A DNA stretch of 64,000 nt from Streptomyces sp. T12 (GCF_028736035.1 NZ_CP117866.1:1798001-1862000), one strand, 5' to 3'. Positions 40,465 to 49,985 are shown, counted from the first letter of the stretch. Notes: a model not told the origin generated them from the letters alone. Numbers and translations: made by a program.

Positions 40465-42663
40465 ATGGGCGACAAGGCGAACGCACACCCCGGAGCCGCC
40501 GGCAGGGCTACAGCGGCCGACCACCCCGCGTCCGTACGGAATGTGGTGCTGGTCGGCCACTCCGGATCGGGCAAGACCACGTTGGTGGAAGCCCTCGCAC
40601 TCACGGCAGGGGCGGTGAACCGGGCGGGCCGCGTGGAGGACGGCGGCACCGTCTCCGACTACGACGAGATCGAGCACCGGCAGCAACGCTCGGTGCAGCT
40701 CTCCCTGGTGCCGGTCGAATGGGACGGCATCAAGGTCAACCTTCTGGACACCCCCGGATACGCCGACTTCGTCGGGGAACTCAGGGCCGGTCTGCGAGCG
40801 GCGGACGCGGCCCTTTTCGTCGTCTCCGCCTCGGACGGCGTGGACGGCTCGACCCGCATGGTGTGGGAGGAGTGCGCGGCCGTCGGCATGCCCCGCGCGA
40901 TCGTCGTCACGCACCTGGAGGCCGCGCGGGCAGACTACGAGGAGATGACGCGGATCTGCGCGGAGGCCTTCGGCGGGGACGACCCCGACGCCGTACTCCC
41001 GCTGTATCTGCCGCTGCACGGCCCGCAGGGCCCGGACGGGCACGCGCCCGTGACCGGCCTGATCGGGCTGCTGTCGCAGCAGCTGTTCGACTACTCCTCC
41101 GGGGAGCGCAAGGGGTCCGAGCCGGGCGAGGACCAGTTGCCTCAGCTCGAGGAGGCCCGCAACCGGCTGATCGAGGGGATCATCGCGGAGAGCGAGGACG
41201 AGACCCTCATGGACCGGTATCTGGGCGGCGAGCAGGTCGACGTCAAGACGCTGATCGAGGATCTGGAGCGAGCCGTCGCGCGCGGCACGTTCTTCCCCGT
41301 CCTGGCCGCCGCCCCGGCCACCGACGGCGCCCGGCAGGGGCTGGGCACGATCGAGGTGCTGGAGCTGATCACGCGGGGCTTCCCGACCCCGCTGGAGCGC
41401 GAGGCACCGCGGGTCACCACGGTCGACGGCAAGCCGCGCGAGCTGAAGCTGTGCGACCCGAACGGGCCGCTGGTCGCGGAGGTCGTGAAGACGGCGTCGG
41501 ACCCGTACGTCGGCCGGGTGTCGATGGTGCGCGTCTTCTCGGGCACCCTGCGCCCCGACGCGACGGTCCATGTCTCCGGGCACGGGCTGGCCGACCGCGG
41601 GCACGAGGATCACGACGTCGACGAGCGGATCGGCGCCCTGTCCGCGCCGTTCGGCAAGCAGCAGCGCACCCTCACGCACGCCATCGCGGGCGACCTGGCG
41701 TGTGTGGCGAAGCTGAGCCGCGCGGAGACCGGCGACACGCTGTCGGCCAAGGACGACCCGCTCCTGATGGAGCCCTGGCAGATGCCCGACCCGCTGCTGC
41801 CGCTCGCCATCCAGGCGCACAGCAAGGCGGACGAGGACAAGCTGTCGCAGGGGCTGTCCCGGCTGGTCGCCGAGGATCCGACGATGCGGCTCGAACAGAA
41901 CCAGAACACCCACCAGGTGGTGCTGTGGTGCCTGGGCGAGGCGCATGCGGACGTCGCCCTCGAACGGCTGCGCAGCCGCTACGGCGTCCAGGTCGACGTC
42001 GTGCCGCACAAGGTCTCCCTACGGGAGACGTTCGCGGACAAGTCTGCGGGGCGCGGGCGGCATGTGAAGCAGTCCGGTGGCCACGGGCAGTACGCGATCT
42101 GCGAGATCGAGGTGGAGCCGCTGCCGGGCGGCTCGGGCATCGAGTTCGTGGACAAGGTCGTCGGCGGCGCGGTGCCGCGGCAGTTCATCCCGTCGGTGGA
42201 GAAGGGCGTCAGGGCCCAGGCTGCCAAGGGAGTTGCGGCCGGGCATCCGCTCGTCGACATCCGCATCACGCTGCTCGACGGCAAGGCACACTCGGTGGAC
42301 TCCTCCGACGCCGCGTTCCAGACGGCCGGCGCGCTCGCGCTGCGCGAGGCCGCGGCCGACACGAAGATCCATCTGCTGGAGCCGGTGGCCGAGGTGTCCG
42401 TCCTGGTCGGCGACGACTACGTCGGCGCCGTGATGAGCGACCTGTCCGGCCGGCGCGGCCGCGTCCTCGGCACCGAGCAGACCAGCGGCGGCCGCACGCT
42501 CATCAAGGCCGAGGTGCCCGAGATCGAGATCGGCCGGTACGCCGTCGATCTGAGGTCGCTGTCGCACGGCACCGCACGCTTCAACCGCTCGTACGCGCGG
42601 CACGAACCGATGCCGCCGCAGGTCGCCGAAAGGATTCGTGAAGAGGCGCGCGACGCCTCGTAG
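40465..42663 (+). CDS. Elongation factor G-like protein (EF-G2 type) with divergent guanine-binding motif
   Basis: The 732 residues have EF-G architecture: G domain with P-loop GHSGSGKTTL (about 31-40) and switch II DTPGYADFVGEL, then domains II-V (domain IV near GHGQYAICEIEVEPLPGG). The base-specificity motif NKxD is replaced by THLE (VVTHLEAARADYEE), so nucleotide preference may differ. The switch I RGITI element is also replaced by IEHRQQRSVQLSL. In Streptomyces these paralogues lack proven translocase activity. The ATG at 40465 has a GGGAGG site at 40452-40457. An in-frame extension to 40165 is rejected. Confidence 0.88.
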   Translation: MGDKANAHPGAAGRATAADHPASVRNVVLVGHSGSGKTTLVEALALTAGAVNRAGRVEDGGTVSDYDEIEHRQQRSVQLSLVPVEWDGIKVNLLDTPGYADFVGELRAGLRAADAALFVVSASDGVDGSTRMVWEECAAVGMPRAIVVTHLEAARADYEEMTRICAEAFGGDDPDAVLPLYLPLHGPQGPDGHAPVTGLIGLLSQQLFDYSSGERKGSEPGEDQLPQLEEARNRLIEGIIAESEDETLMDRYLGGEQVDVKTLIEDLERAVARGTFFPVLAAAPATDGARQGLGTIEVLELITRGFPTPLEREAPRVTTVDGKPRELKLCDPNGPLVAEVVKTASDPYVGRVSMVRVFSGTLRPDATVHVSGHGLADRGHEDHDVDERIGALSAPFGKQQRTLTHAIAGDLACVAKLSRAETGDTLSAKDDPLLMEPWQMPDPLLPLAIQAHSKADEDKLSQGLSRLVAEDPTMRLEQNQNTHQVVLWCLGEAHADVALERLRSRYGVQVDVVPHKVSLRETFADKSAGRGRHVKQSGGHGQYAICEIEVEPLPGGSGIEFVDKVVGGAVPRQFIPSVEKGVRAQAAKGVAAGHPLVDIRITLLDGKAHSVDSSDAAFQTAGALALREAAADTKIHLLEPVAEVSVLVGDDYVGAVMSDLSGRRGRVLGTEQTSGGRTLIKAEVPEIEIGRYAVDLRSLSHGTARFNRSYARHEPMPPQVAERIREEARDAS

Positions 42664-42707
42664 TTGGCGCCGGGCGCCGAACGGCTTTTGCGGAACGCTC
42701 CCCTCCG

Positions 42708-42740
42708 CGTCGGCGGGCGGCATTGGGCCGTCCGCCGACG
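42708..42740 (+). terminator. Hairpin after the EF-G-like gene
   Basis: A 13-bp stem with one G-T pair (42708-42720 with 42728-42740), 45 bases after the stop codon. Confidence 0.65.
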
Positions 42741-42763
42741 GTTGTCGGTGGCGGGGGATACGC

Positions 42764-42776
42764 TGATCATTGATCA
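42764..42776. promoter_or_regulatory. TGATCA-T-TGATCA palindrome upstream of the membrane protein
   Basis: Two copies of the 6-bp palindrome TGATCA separated by one T give a 13-base inverted repeat, 67 bases upstream of the 42843 start. It is AT-rich for this genome and could be an operator. No regulator is identifiable. Confidence 0.35.
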
Positions 42777-42842
42777 ACAGGTGTGCGGAGTACGGAAGTC
42801 GGGAAAGCCGCAGAAGCGACAGTGCGGCGATCGGGGGCGGGA

Positions 42843-44504
42843 ATGACCGTTGAGAGCGGTTACGCGGACATCTTCGGTCCGCAGGTGCCGCGCACGGCCG
42901 GCGAGGGACAGACGGCGACGTTCGCGCTGGCCTCGGCGGCCTATCGGGACAATCCGTTCGAGGAGATCAAGAAGGCCGACAACGAATGGCATCAGACCGA
43001 CGTCAAGGAAGGCCGCAAGTGGGCCAAGATCTTCCGGCCCAACCTGGGTGAGGCCTTCTCGCGGGCCGTGGTCGACCGCATGCTCGGCAGCGGCCGCAAG
43101 CCCCTCATCCAGTCCTTCGGTACCGAGCCGCAGGTCGTCGTCGACCACTGTCTGGCCGCCAACAACATCCGCAAGGACCGCGACCGGCTGCTGAGCGCCA
43201 TCATGGTGATCTGCGGTGTGCTCTTCCTGCCCGGGCTGCTGGTCTGGCTGCTGATCTTCCAGCTGCGCACCACCATGACCAAGCGGGACGCGAAGCGGGG
43301 CGGTGCGCTGGCCTCGGCGCTGCTCGTCGCGGCGGGCGCGCTCGCCGTGCTCTTCCTGCTCCGTATGCCGTTCACCGGCTTCTGGGCCTGGTACGCGCGG
43401 GCCTCGGTCGTCATGCCCGTGGTCGGCTGGTTCTGGGCCAAGCTGGTCTGCGAGCGCACGGCGAAGGACCTGCGGGAGCGGTGGGACAGCTTGCTGGCCG
43501 GCAGCAGCGTCGGCGCGAAGGTTCCGGAGGCGGTGCCGAGCAGCCCCGGTGAGACCGCGGCCGAGCAGCTGCGCCAGTCCCTCGCCAAGCTCAGCGCCGA
43601 GCAGCAGTCCAACTCCGTGTTCTACGCCGGGCCCAAGGGGATACTCGGCATGGGAACCCGGTGGGGCAGCTGGCAGTTGGCCGAGAACCTCGTTCCGGCC
43701 GACGCCGACCGGGAGATCCACCCCTTCCGCAGCTGGGACGTGATCCGCGCGATCCATGACCAGTTGCGCATGCTGGAGCGCGGTCCGCTGAACACCGGTG
43801 GTTTCCCGAAGCCTTCGATACGGCACTGGGTCGTCACACCGATCGCCGAGGGCGCGAAGGCGGTGTCCCGGCCGGAGGGCACGGACGTCGACGCGTACCA
43901 GGTCAAGCAGCACGCGATACAGGACATCTGCAACAAGCAGCAGTTCGGCAGCGGTGACCGGCACTACCTGGGCGTCCAGTGGACGCTGTGGGACGGGCAG
44001 TTGATCATCACCATGCTGATCACGGTGACCGTGCTGCACGAGACGTTGCGCATCGAGGTGACCGGGCATGCCCTGGGCCCGGTGAACGGGCTGTTCACCA
44101 CGAAGCCGGAGGCGCCCTCGAAGGAGGTCACCAAGTCACTGAAGCCGTGGGAGACCCGCAAGGTGACGCTTCCGCTGGTGAACACCGACGAGGTGGTACG
44201 GCTGGCGGTGCGGGCCCCGATCTCCTGGTATCCGCCGCTGCTGAACTGGCTCGGCGGGACGATAGGTCTGCCCGAGCCGTTCGGGCTCCGGCATGCGTGG
44301 GCGGATCAGCCGTGGCGGCACCGCTTCATGGCCGACGACGCGCTGCGCGCCGCCACGCCGGTGCTGCGGGTGGTGCATGCCGCGGCGATCAAGGTGCTGG
44401 ACGACAACGGCGTGGACACGGAGAAGTTCGGTACGCGCTCGGCGTTCCTGAGCACGGCCGTGCAGGATGCGTCGCCGCGGAAGGCCGACGTCTACGACGC
44501 GTAG
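42843..44504 (+). CDS. Large membrane protein of unknown function
   Basis: The 553 residues start at ATG 42843. A soluble head (1-115) carries YADIFGPQVPR and a DNEWHQTDVKEGRKWAKIF block. There are three helices at about 117-140 (LSAIMVICGVLFLPGLLVWLL), 154-174 and 183-199, then a large soluble region with a WVVTPIAEGAK stretch, a hydrophobic span near 378-392 (QLIITMLITVTVLHETL), and a C-terminal region with SWYPPLLNWLGG. I recognise no catalytic motif or named family. It is a single plus-strand gene after the EF-G-like gene and before a convergent HIT gene. Confidence 0.78.
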   Translation: MTVESGYADIFGPQVPRTAGEGQTATFALASAAYRDNPFEEIKKADNEWHQTDVKEGRKWAKIFRPNLGEAFSRAVVDRMLGSGRKPLIQSFGTEPQVVVDHCLAANNIRKDRDRLLSAIMVICGVLFLPGLLVWLLIFQLRTTMTKRDAKRGGALASALLVAAGALAVLFLLRMPFTGFWAWYARASVVMPVVGWFWAKLVCERTAKDLRERWDSLLAGSSVGAKVPEAVPSSPGETAAEQLRQSLAKLSAEQQSNSVFYAGPKGILGMGTRWGSWQLAENLVPADADREIHPFRSWDVIRAIHDQLRMLERGPLNTGGFPKPSIRHWVVTPIAEGAKAVSRPEGTDVDAYQVKQHAIQDICNKQQFGSGDRHYLGVQWTLWDGQLIITMLITVTVLHETLRIEVTGHALGPVNGLFTTKPEAPSKEVTKSLKPWETRKVTLPLVNTDEVVRLAVRAPISWYPPLLNWLGGTIGLPEPFGLRHAWADQPWRHRFMADDALRAATPVLRVVHAAAIKVLDDNGVDTEKFGTRSAFLSTAVQDASPRKADVYDA

Positions 44505-44548
44505 GCCTCCGGCGGTCGAGCGGGTGAGGTGGGTCTGGGTGGCCGTCC

Positions 44549-44622
44549 CTGGGGGCTGCGCCCCCAGCCCCCCCCCTACGTCCCCGAACAGGCCTCGTCC
44601 TCAAACGCCGGACGGGCTGATC
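44549..44622. repeat. Dispersed Streptomyces intergenic repeat-like segment with hairpin
   Basis: Starts with an 8-bp hairpin CTGGGGGC-TGC-GCCCCCAG (44549-44567), then a C-run, and later CTCAAACGCCGGACGGGCTGA (44600-44620). From memory, the last phrase recurs between genes throughout Streptomyces genomes. It may also end the convergent transcripts from 42843 and the HIT gene. Confidence 0.55.
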
Positions 44623-44644
44623 AATGGCACCGTCGGCCGCAGGA

Positions 44645-45193
44645 TCAAGCCGTCGGCCAGGCCTCCGCCAGCATCTTGCGTGTGTCCGCCAGCAGCTGCG
44701 GCAGCACCCGCGTATGGCCCACCACCGGCATGAAGTTCGTGTCGCCGCCCCAGCGCGGGACAATGTGCTGGTGGAGGTGGGCCGCGATGCCGGCGCCGGC
44801 GACCGAGCCCTGGTTCATGCCGATGTTGAAGCCGTGGGCGCCGGAGGCGGTCCGCAGGGCCGTCATCGCCTGCTTGGTCAGGGCGGCGAGCTCGATGGTC
44901 TCCGGCTCGGTGAGGTCGGTGTAGTCGGCGACATGGCGGTAGGGCACGACCATCAGGTGGCCGCCGTTGTACGGGTACAGGTTGAGGACCGCGTACACCT
45001 GCTCCCCGCGCTGGACGATCAGCCCGTCCTCGTCGGACTTGGCCGGGATCGAGCAGAAGGGGCAGCCGTCGTCGGCTCCGGGGCCGGTCGGCTTGTTCTC
45101 ACCCTGGATGTAGGCCATCCGATGGGGCGTCCACAGGCGCTGGAACGCGTCCTGGATCCCCACTCCCCACTGCTGCTCCGGCTCACTCGTCAT
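44645..45193 (-). CDS. HIT family hydrolase (Ap4A-phosphorylase-like)
   Basis: The 182 residues start at ATG 45191-45193 (MTSEPEQQWGVGIQDAFQRL). A Cys pair opens the fold (GCPFCSIP, about 43-50). The histidine triad is HLHQH in IAAHLHQHIVPRWGG (about 137-151). The N-terminal WTPHRMAYIQGE segment is typical of actinobacterial Ap4A phosphorylase-like HIT proteins. It acts on dinucleoside polyphosphates or nucleoside adducts by family; the substrate is not certain. It is divergent from the K+ channel gene across 78 bases. Confidence 0.92.
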   Translation of the reverse strand: MTSEPEQQWGVGIQDAFQRLWTPHRMAYIQGENKPTGPGADDGCPFCSIPAKSDEDGLIVQRGEQVYAVLNLYPYNGGHLMVVPYRHVADYTDLTEPETIELAALTKQAMTALRTASGAHGFNIGMNQGSVAGAGIAAHLHQHIVPRWGGDTNFMPVVGHTRVLPQLLADTRKMLAEAWPTA

Positions 45194-45271
45194 GCGTGCA
45201 GCATATGGCTTCGTCCGTTCGTGGCGTGTCGCCGGGGCTCGCACCCGATTGCCCCGGGCCAAGCTGGGCCG

Positions 45272-45931
45272 GTGGACGATGACAGTCGTACGGCACGCTG
45301 GCGGAGGCACACCGAGATCCCTCTCTTCGTGGCGTCGCAGATCTTTCTCGCCTCGTACGCGGTCCGCGTCCTGGGCCATGGTCATCTGTCGGAGGCCGAG
45401 CTCGACCTCTGCCTCGCGCTGATGTTCGCCGCGTGGGCCCTGTTCGGCGTCGACTACGCCGTCTGCTGGCGGCTCAGCGGGCAGCGCATGGGCTTCGTAC
45501 GGACGCACCTGCTGGACACCGTGGTGCTGGTGCTGCCGCTGTTGCGGCCGCTGCGGGTCGTGAAGGTGTACGAAGCCGTCCAGCGCCGGCACGGACGGCC
45601 CCGGCTCTCCCTGTACGCGCGCGTGATCGTGTACGCCGGGCTGTCCACCCTGCTGCTGGGCTTCACGGGCGCCCTGGCCGTCTACGAGCAGGAGCGCGGG
45701 GCGCCGGGCGCGACGATGCGGAGCTTCGGGGACGCCGTGTGGTGGACGTGCTCGACCCTCGCCACGGTCGGCTACGGCGACATCACCCCCGTCACGTCGC
45801 GCGGGCGGGTGATCGCCGTCGGGGTCATGGCCGTAGGGCTGGGGCTGCTCGGGGCCGTGACCGGCACGTTCGCCTCGTGGCTGCTGCAGGTCTTCTCCCA
45901 CGAGGACGACGAAAGGCCCCCGGGAGGCTGA
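45272..45931 (+). CDS. Compact voltage-gated-type potassium channel
   Basis: The 219 residues are read from GTG 45272. Hydrophobic segments suggest S1 (PLFVASQIFLASYAVRVL), S2 (LDLCLALMFAAWALFGVDY), S3 (HLLDTVVLVLPLL), a short Arg-containing S4 (RPLRVVKVYEAVQRR), S5 (VIVYAGLSTLLLGFTGALAV), the pore with selectivity filter TVGYGD (TCSTLATVGYGDITP), and S6 (VIAVGVMAVGLGLLGAVTG). It ends about 25 residues later with no RCK or cyclic-nucleotide domain. S4 has few charges in the i+3 register, so strong voltage sensing is doubtful. The stop codon is inside a terminator hairpin. Confidence 0.85.
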   Translation: MDDDSRTARWRRHTEIPLFVASQIFLASYAVRVLGHGHLSEAELDLCLALMFAAWALFGVDYAVCWRLSGQRMGFVRTHLLDTVVLVLPLLRPLRVVKVYEAVQRRHGRPRLSLYARVIVYAGLSTLLLGFTGALAVYEQERGAPGATMRSFGDAVWWTCSTLATVGYGDITPVTSRGRVIAVGVMAVGLGLLGAVTGTFASWLLQVFSHEDDERPPGG

Positions 45932-45949
45932 ACTCCCCGAGGGCCTTCG
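45910..45949. terminator. Imperfect hairpin shared by the K+ channel gene and thrS
   Basis: 45910-45926 pairs with 45933-45949 with two single-base bulges. It contains the K+ channel stop codon and lies 14 bases beyond the thrS stop on the minus strand. Confidence 0.65.
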
Positions 45950-45962
45950 TCACGTACGGGCG

Positions 45963-47939
45963 TCAGACCTGCGCCCGCTCCTCGACCACCGTCACGATCT
46001 TCGCGATGGCCTCGTCGAACGGGATGCCGTTCTCCTGCGAGCCGTCGCGGTAGCGGAAGGAGACGGCGTTGTTGGCCATGTCCTCGTCGCCCGCGATGAC
46101 CATGAAGGGCACCTTCTGCTTCTGGGCGTTGCGGATCTTCTTCTGCATGCGGTCGGAGGAGGAGTCGACCTCGACCCTGAGGCCCTTCTTCTTGGCGGCC
46201 ACGGCGAACTTCTCCAGGTAGTTCACGTGCCCGTCGCCGATCGGGATGCCGATCGCCTGGACGGGGGCCAGCCACGCCGGGAAGGCGCCCGCGTAGTGCT
46301 CGAGCAGCACCGCGAAGAACCGCTCGATCGAGCCGAACAGCGCGCGGTGGATCATGACCGGGCGCTGCTTGGAGCCGTCCGCGGAGGTGTACTCCAGGTC
46401 GAAGCGCTCCGGCAGGTTGAAGTCGAGCTGGATGGTCGACATCTGCCAGGTGCGGCCGATGGCGTCCTTGGTCTGGACGGAGATCTTCGGCCCGTAGAAG
46501 GCGGCACCGCCCGGGTCCGGAACCAGCGGCAGGCCCTGCTTCTCGGCGACCTGGCGCAGCGTCTCGGTCGCCTCCTCCCAGACCTCGTCGGAGCCGACGA
46601 ACTTCTCCGGGTCCTTGGTGGACAGCTCCAGGTAGAAGTCGGTCAGGCCGTAGTCGCGGAGCAGGCCGAGGACGAAGGTGAGCGTCTTGTCGAGCTCCTC
46701 CGACATCTGCTCGCGCGTGCAGTAGATGTGCGCGTCGTCCTGCGTGAAGCCACGCGCGCGCGTGAGGCCGTGCACGACGCCCGACTTCTCGTACCGGTAC
46801 ACGGTGCCGAACTCGAAGAGGCGCAGCGGCAGTTCACGGTAGGAACGCCCGCGCGCGTCGAAGATCAGGTTGTGCATCGGGCAGTTCATGGGCTTGAGGT
46901 AGTAGTCCACGCCCTCGTCGAGCTGCATGGGCGGGTACATGCCCTCGGCGTACCAGTCCAGGTGACCCGACGTCTCGAAGAGCTTCCCCTTCGTCGCGTG
47001 CGGGGTGTAGACGAACTCGTAGCCCTCTTCCTCGTGGCGGCGGCGCGAGTAGTCCTCCATCACGCGGCGGACGATGCCGCCCTTGGGGTGGAAGACGGCG
47101 AGGCCGGAACCGATCTGCTCCGGGATGGAGAACAGGTCGAGCTCGTTGCCCAGCTTGCGGTGGTCGCGCTTCTCGGCCTCGGCGAGGAAGTCGAGGTAGC
47201 CCTTGAGCTCGTCCTTGGACGGCCAGGCGGTGCCGTAGATGCGCTGGAGCATCGGGTTCTTCTCGCTGCCGCGCCAGTAGGCGGCCGCGTTGCGCATCAG
47301 CTTGAACGCCGGGATCGCGCGGGTAGACGGCAGGTGGGGGCCGCGGCACAGGTCCTTCCAGCACAGGTCCCCGGTCTTGGCGTCCAGGTTGTCGTAGATC
47401 GTCAGCTCGCCGGCGCCGACCTCGACGTCCGCGCCGTCGTCGGACGAGGCGGAGCCCTTGAGACCGATCAGCTCCAGCTTGTAGGGCTCGGCGGCGAGCT
47501 CCTCGCGGGCGGCGTCGTCGGTCACGACGCGACGGGAGAAGCGCTGCCCCCGCTTCTGGATCTCCTGCATCTTCTTCTCGATGGCCTTGAGATCCTCGGG
47601 CGTGAACGGCTTCTCGACATCGAAGTCGTAGTAGAAGCCGTCCTTGACGGGCGGGCCGATGCCCAGCTTGGCCTCGGGGAAGAGCTCCTGCACGGCCTGT
47701 GCCATCACATGCGCGGTGGAGTGGCGCAGGATGCCCAGACCGTCCTCGGAGGAGATCTCGACGCCCTCGACCTCCTCGCCGTCGGCGAGCACGTACGACA
47801 GGTCCTTGAGCTCGCCGCCCACGCGCGCGGCGATGATGGAGCGCTCGCCGGCGAAGAGGTCGGCGGCCGTAGTGCCCGTCGTCACCACGCGTTCTTCCCG
47901 CTCGGAATCGCGTTGGATGATCACACGGACGTCTGACAC
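45963..47939 (-). CDS. thrS: Threonyl-tRNA synthetase
   Basis: Charges tRNA-Thr and edits Ser. There are 658 residues from GTG 47937-47939 ([19 protein letters not shown]): a TGS domain (1-65), an editing domain with [16 protein letters not shown], a catalytic class II core with MNCPMHN (zinc Cys and His), [20 protein letters not shown] (motif 2), [20 protein letters not shown] (motif 3), and a C-terminal anticodon-binding domain. The 199 bases upstream show no T-box signature that I can see. Confidence 0.97.
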   Translation of the reverse strand: MSDVRVIIQRDSEREERVVTTGTTAADLFAGERSIIAARVGGELKDLSYVLADGEEVEGVEISSEDGLGILRHSTAHVMAQAVQELFPEAKLGIGPPVKDGFYYDFDVEKPFTPEDLKAIEKKMQEIQKRGQRFSRRVVTDDAAREELAAEPYKLELIGLKGSASSDDGADVEVGAGELTIYDNLDAKTGDLCWKDLCRGPHLPSTRAIPAFKLMRNAAAYWRGSEKNPMLQRIYGTAWPSKDELKGYLDFLAEAEKRDHRKLGNELDLFSIPEQIGSGLAVFHPKGGIVRRVMEDYSRRRHEEEGYEFVYTPHATKGKLFETSGHLDWYAEGMYPPMQLDEGVDYYLKPMNCPMHNLIFDARGRSYRELPLRLFEFGTVYRYEKSGVVHGLTRARGFTQDDAHIYCTREQMSEELDKTLTFVLGLLRDYGLTDFYLELSTKDPEKFVGSDEVWEEATETLRQVAEKQGLPLVPDPGGAAFYGPKISVQTKDAIGRTWQMSTIQLDFNLPERFDLEYTSADGSKQRPVMIHRALFGSIERFFAVLLEHYAGAFPAWLAPVQAIGIPIGDGHVNYLEKFAVAAKKKGLRVEVDSSSDRMQKKIRNAQKQKVPFMVIAGDEDMANNAVSFRYRDGSQENGIPFDEAIAKIVTVVEERAQV

Positions 47940-48138
47940 CGGTCTCTCCTGACTGAAGGTGGGGTGCGGCGCCATACCAGGAGCGCGCGCATTACGCGAT
48001 CGTACCGACCCCGGACGGCCGACCGCGAAACGGTCACCGAGGACGCCCCGCGCAGTGCCCCCGCACAGGGCTCCCCCGAGCCAGACATTCGGCACACCAG
48101 GTGCAAGGCCTCGCCCGGCGCCTCAGGCACCGCCTCCT

Positions 48139-49368
48139 TCAGTCCCCGGCGTCCTCCCCGCCGCACGCCTCCTCGAAGAAGTCCAGGTCCTCCTGCAGCG
48201 ACTTCATCAGTCGGTCCCGCTCGGCCTCGTCCACCTGGACCGGTACGACCCCGCAGGCCCCGGTGACCTTGCGGAAGCCGCCGCGGCTCTCCAGTCGCCC
48301 GTGCACCCGCACCGGCAGCCCGACGAGGTGTGCGTGCCCGGCGATGCGGTACGCCTCCTCGTCCAGCGTGAGCCGGACGTGCGGAATCTCGGCGCCCGCG
48401 AGGACGCGCAGTCGTACGGTGCCCTCCCCGCGCGGCCCCGATCTGCGCATCCGTACGACAGCACCGGTGATCCGCACCGGCACGGACGGCTCCTCGCGCA
48501 GATAGCGGGCCCCGGCCTCGCGCAGCACGGGCAGGTCGCCCGGCGAGAACTCGACGGGTTCGACGCCGGCCGCGCAGTCTTCGGGCACCCCGGCCGCGGG
48601 CGCCCACTCGACGGCGATGCGCGCGCCCTCCGTGCCGCGTACAAGGGCGATCAGGGCCTCGGTGAGCTCGCGGCTGACGCCCGCCTCGACGGCGCCGTCG
48701 AAGGCGTCCATACCGCCGGTGGCCCGCTGGTAGTCGATGGCCTCGCGGGCGGCGTACAGGGCCTGGTGGAGGCGTACGGCGAGCGGGCGGCCCGTACCGA
48801 TCGGCACGAAGGCGGTGAGGCCACGGCCGCCGGGCGCGGGGCCGACGAGGACGCTCTCCAGCATCGAGGCGGCCGAGCGGCGGTGCCGGGCGCCGTAATA
48901 GCCCGCACGCGCACGCGTGGCGAGCGCCGCGGCGAGGAGCATCTGGCGGGCGGCGGTGCGCAGTTCCTCCTCGACGGTCCAGGGCGCGGCCCCGGCCGGC
49001 CCGCTCGGCGCGTCTCGCCACCAGCGGATCTCGTCGCTGGGCACGGCGAGCCCGACCAGCACCTCGCGCGCGGAGGGCATGCCGCTGCGGGAGAGGGCGA
49101 GGAGCGCCTCGCCGAGCAGGTCGTCGCTGTCGGGAAAGGCACGGGACTCGGGGACGAGCAGGCTCGTGCCGTTGCCGCCCGGTCCGGGCGGGGTCCAGCG
49201 GCCGTAGCGCCCCGCCGCTCCCCCGCGCCGCTGCCAGCCATGCCGGCGCAGCAGGGCGCTGAGCACGGCGGGGTCGACCTCGCCGGGCTCGGGGGGACGG
49301 TCCCAGGTCGCTTCGGCGGGGTGCGGCCGGACTGGCCGTATCGGCTCCTCCAGGGGGCGGTGCGTCAT
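48139..49368 (-). CDS. Unknown 409-residue protein coupled to the DUF4365 gene
   Basis: No family is recognised. There are 409 residues from ATG 49366-49368, which overlaps the DUF4365 stop by four bases. It is acidic and alanine-rich overall with no signal or membrane helix. The middle (about 190-245) is helical (VRLHQALYAAREAIDYQRA). The last 140 residues are beta-strand-like with V-x-V-x-G spacing (VPVRITGAVVRMRR; LVGLPVRVHGRLESRGGFRKV), which looks like an OB-type barrel, followed by an acidic helix ending EEACGGEDAGD. The coupled expression suggests a joint role with the nuclease-like partner. Confidence 0.72.
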   Translation of the reverse strand: MTHRPLEEPIRPVRPHPAEATWDRPPEPGEVDPAVLSALLRRHGWQRRGGAAGRYGRWTPPGPGGNGTSLLVPESRAFPDSDDLLGEALLALSRSGMPSAREVLVGLAVPSDEIRWWRDAPSGPAGAAPWTVEEELRTAARQMLLAAALATRARAGYYGARHRRSAASMLESVLVGPAPGGRGLTAFVPIGTGRPLAVRLHQALYAAREAIDYQRATGGMDAFDGAVEAGVSRELTEALIALVRGTEGARIAVEWAPAAGVPEDCAAGVEPVEFSPGDLPVLREAGARYLREEPSVPVRITGAVVRMRRSGPRGEGTVRLRVLAGAEIPHVRLTLDEEAYRIAGHAHLVGLPVRVHGRLESRGGFRKVTGACGVVPVQVDEAERDRLMKSLQEDLDFFEEACGGEDAGD

Positions 49369-49985
49369 GGTCTGCCTCCCGTCCCGACCCGCGTCATGAT
49401 CTCGCAGAGGGCCCGGTCGTCGAAGATGCGTGAGGTCGGTATCCGCACGCTGGTCCGGCGCCTGCCGGTGATCGTGTGGCCGGCCAGGTTGACCCAGTAG
49501 CAGCAGTGCCGCAGATCGAGCCGGTCGTGGCCGGCGCGCAGCCACTGCTCCTGCGACCGCGGAACGATCATCACGACCAGGATCTTGTGCACCGAGACCG
49601 GGGTGCGGGCGAGCTTCGCCAGGTGGTCGTTGTCGAGCGTGAAAGAGAAGAAGCGGCCGGGCGGGTTCGGCGCGAGCTGGTACGTGGCCTTGAGCTGGAC
49701 CTTTATGGTGACCTCGTCGTCGACCGTGTGGCCGGGCGCGCTGTGGCTGACGTGCCAGTCGATGCCGTTGTCCGGAAACGGCTGCGACAGGGAGCACCCG
49801 GCGGCCGCCGCCACGGCGTGCAGATAGCCCACCTGCAGTGTCTCCATGCAGGCGGTAGTGGCGAGTGAACCGCGATGAGGGCCCGTTCGTTCGGGCAGCA
49901 GCCCGCCCCGCTCGGGCTGCGCTATCGCCATGACGAACAGCCTTCCACGCCAGGTGAATCCCCGTGGCGGGCCGCTGAACTGCAT
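49365..49985 (-). CDS. DUF4365 domain protein (PD-(D/E)XK nuclease-like)
   Basis: 206 residues from ATG 49983-49985, chosen for its AGGAG Shine-Dalgarno nine bases upstream; an in-frame ATG at 49931 would give 188. The DUF4365 core begins METLQVGYLHAVAAAAGCSL and contains the nuclease-superfamily pattern: Asp in NGIDWHV, then VTIKVQLKATYQL, in which Q-x-K matches the catalytic QxK of this group. The C-terminus contains [23 protein letters not shown]4365 proteins occur as stand-alone proteins and in defence-type loci. It is divergent from a DEDDh exonuclease, with 114 bases between starts. Confidence 0.8.
   Translation of the reverse strand: MQFSGPPRGFTWRGRLFVMAIAQPERGGLLPERTGPHRGSLATTACMETLQVGYLHAVAAAAGCSLSQPFPDNGIDWHVSHSAPGHTVDDEVTIKVQLKATYQLAPNPPGRFFSFTLDNDHLAKLARTPVSVHKILVVMIVPRSQEQWLRAGHDRLDLRHCCYWVNLAGHTITGRRRTSVRIPTSRIFDDRALCEIMTRVGTGGRP

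Noticed and set aside
47940..48138. T-box leader for thrS
   Set aside because: No antiterminator bulge or specifier-loop arrangement could be found in the 199 bases upstream; same for alaS and hisS.
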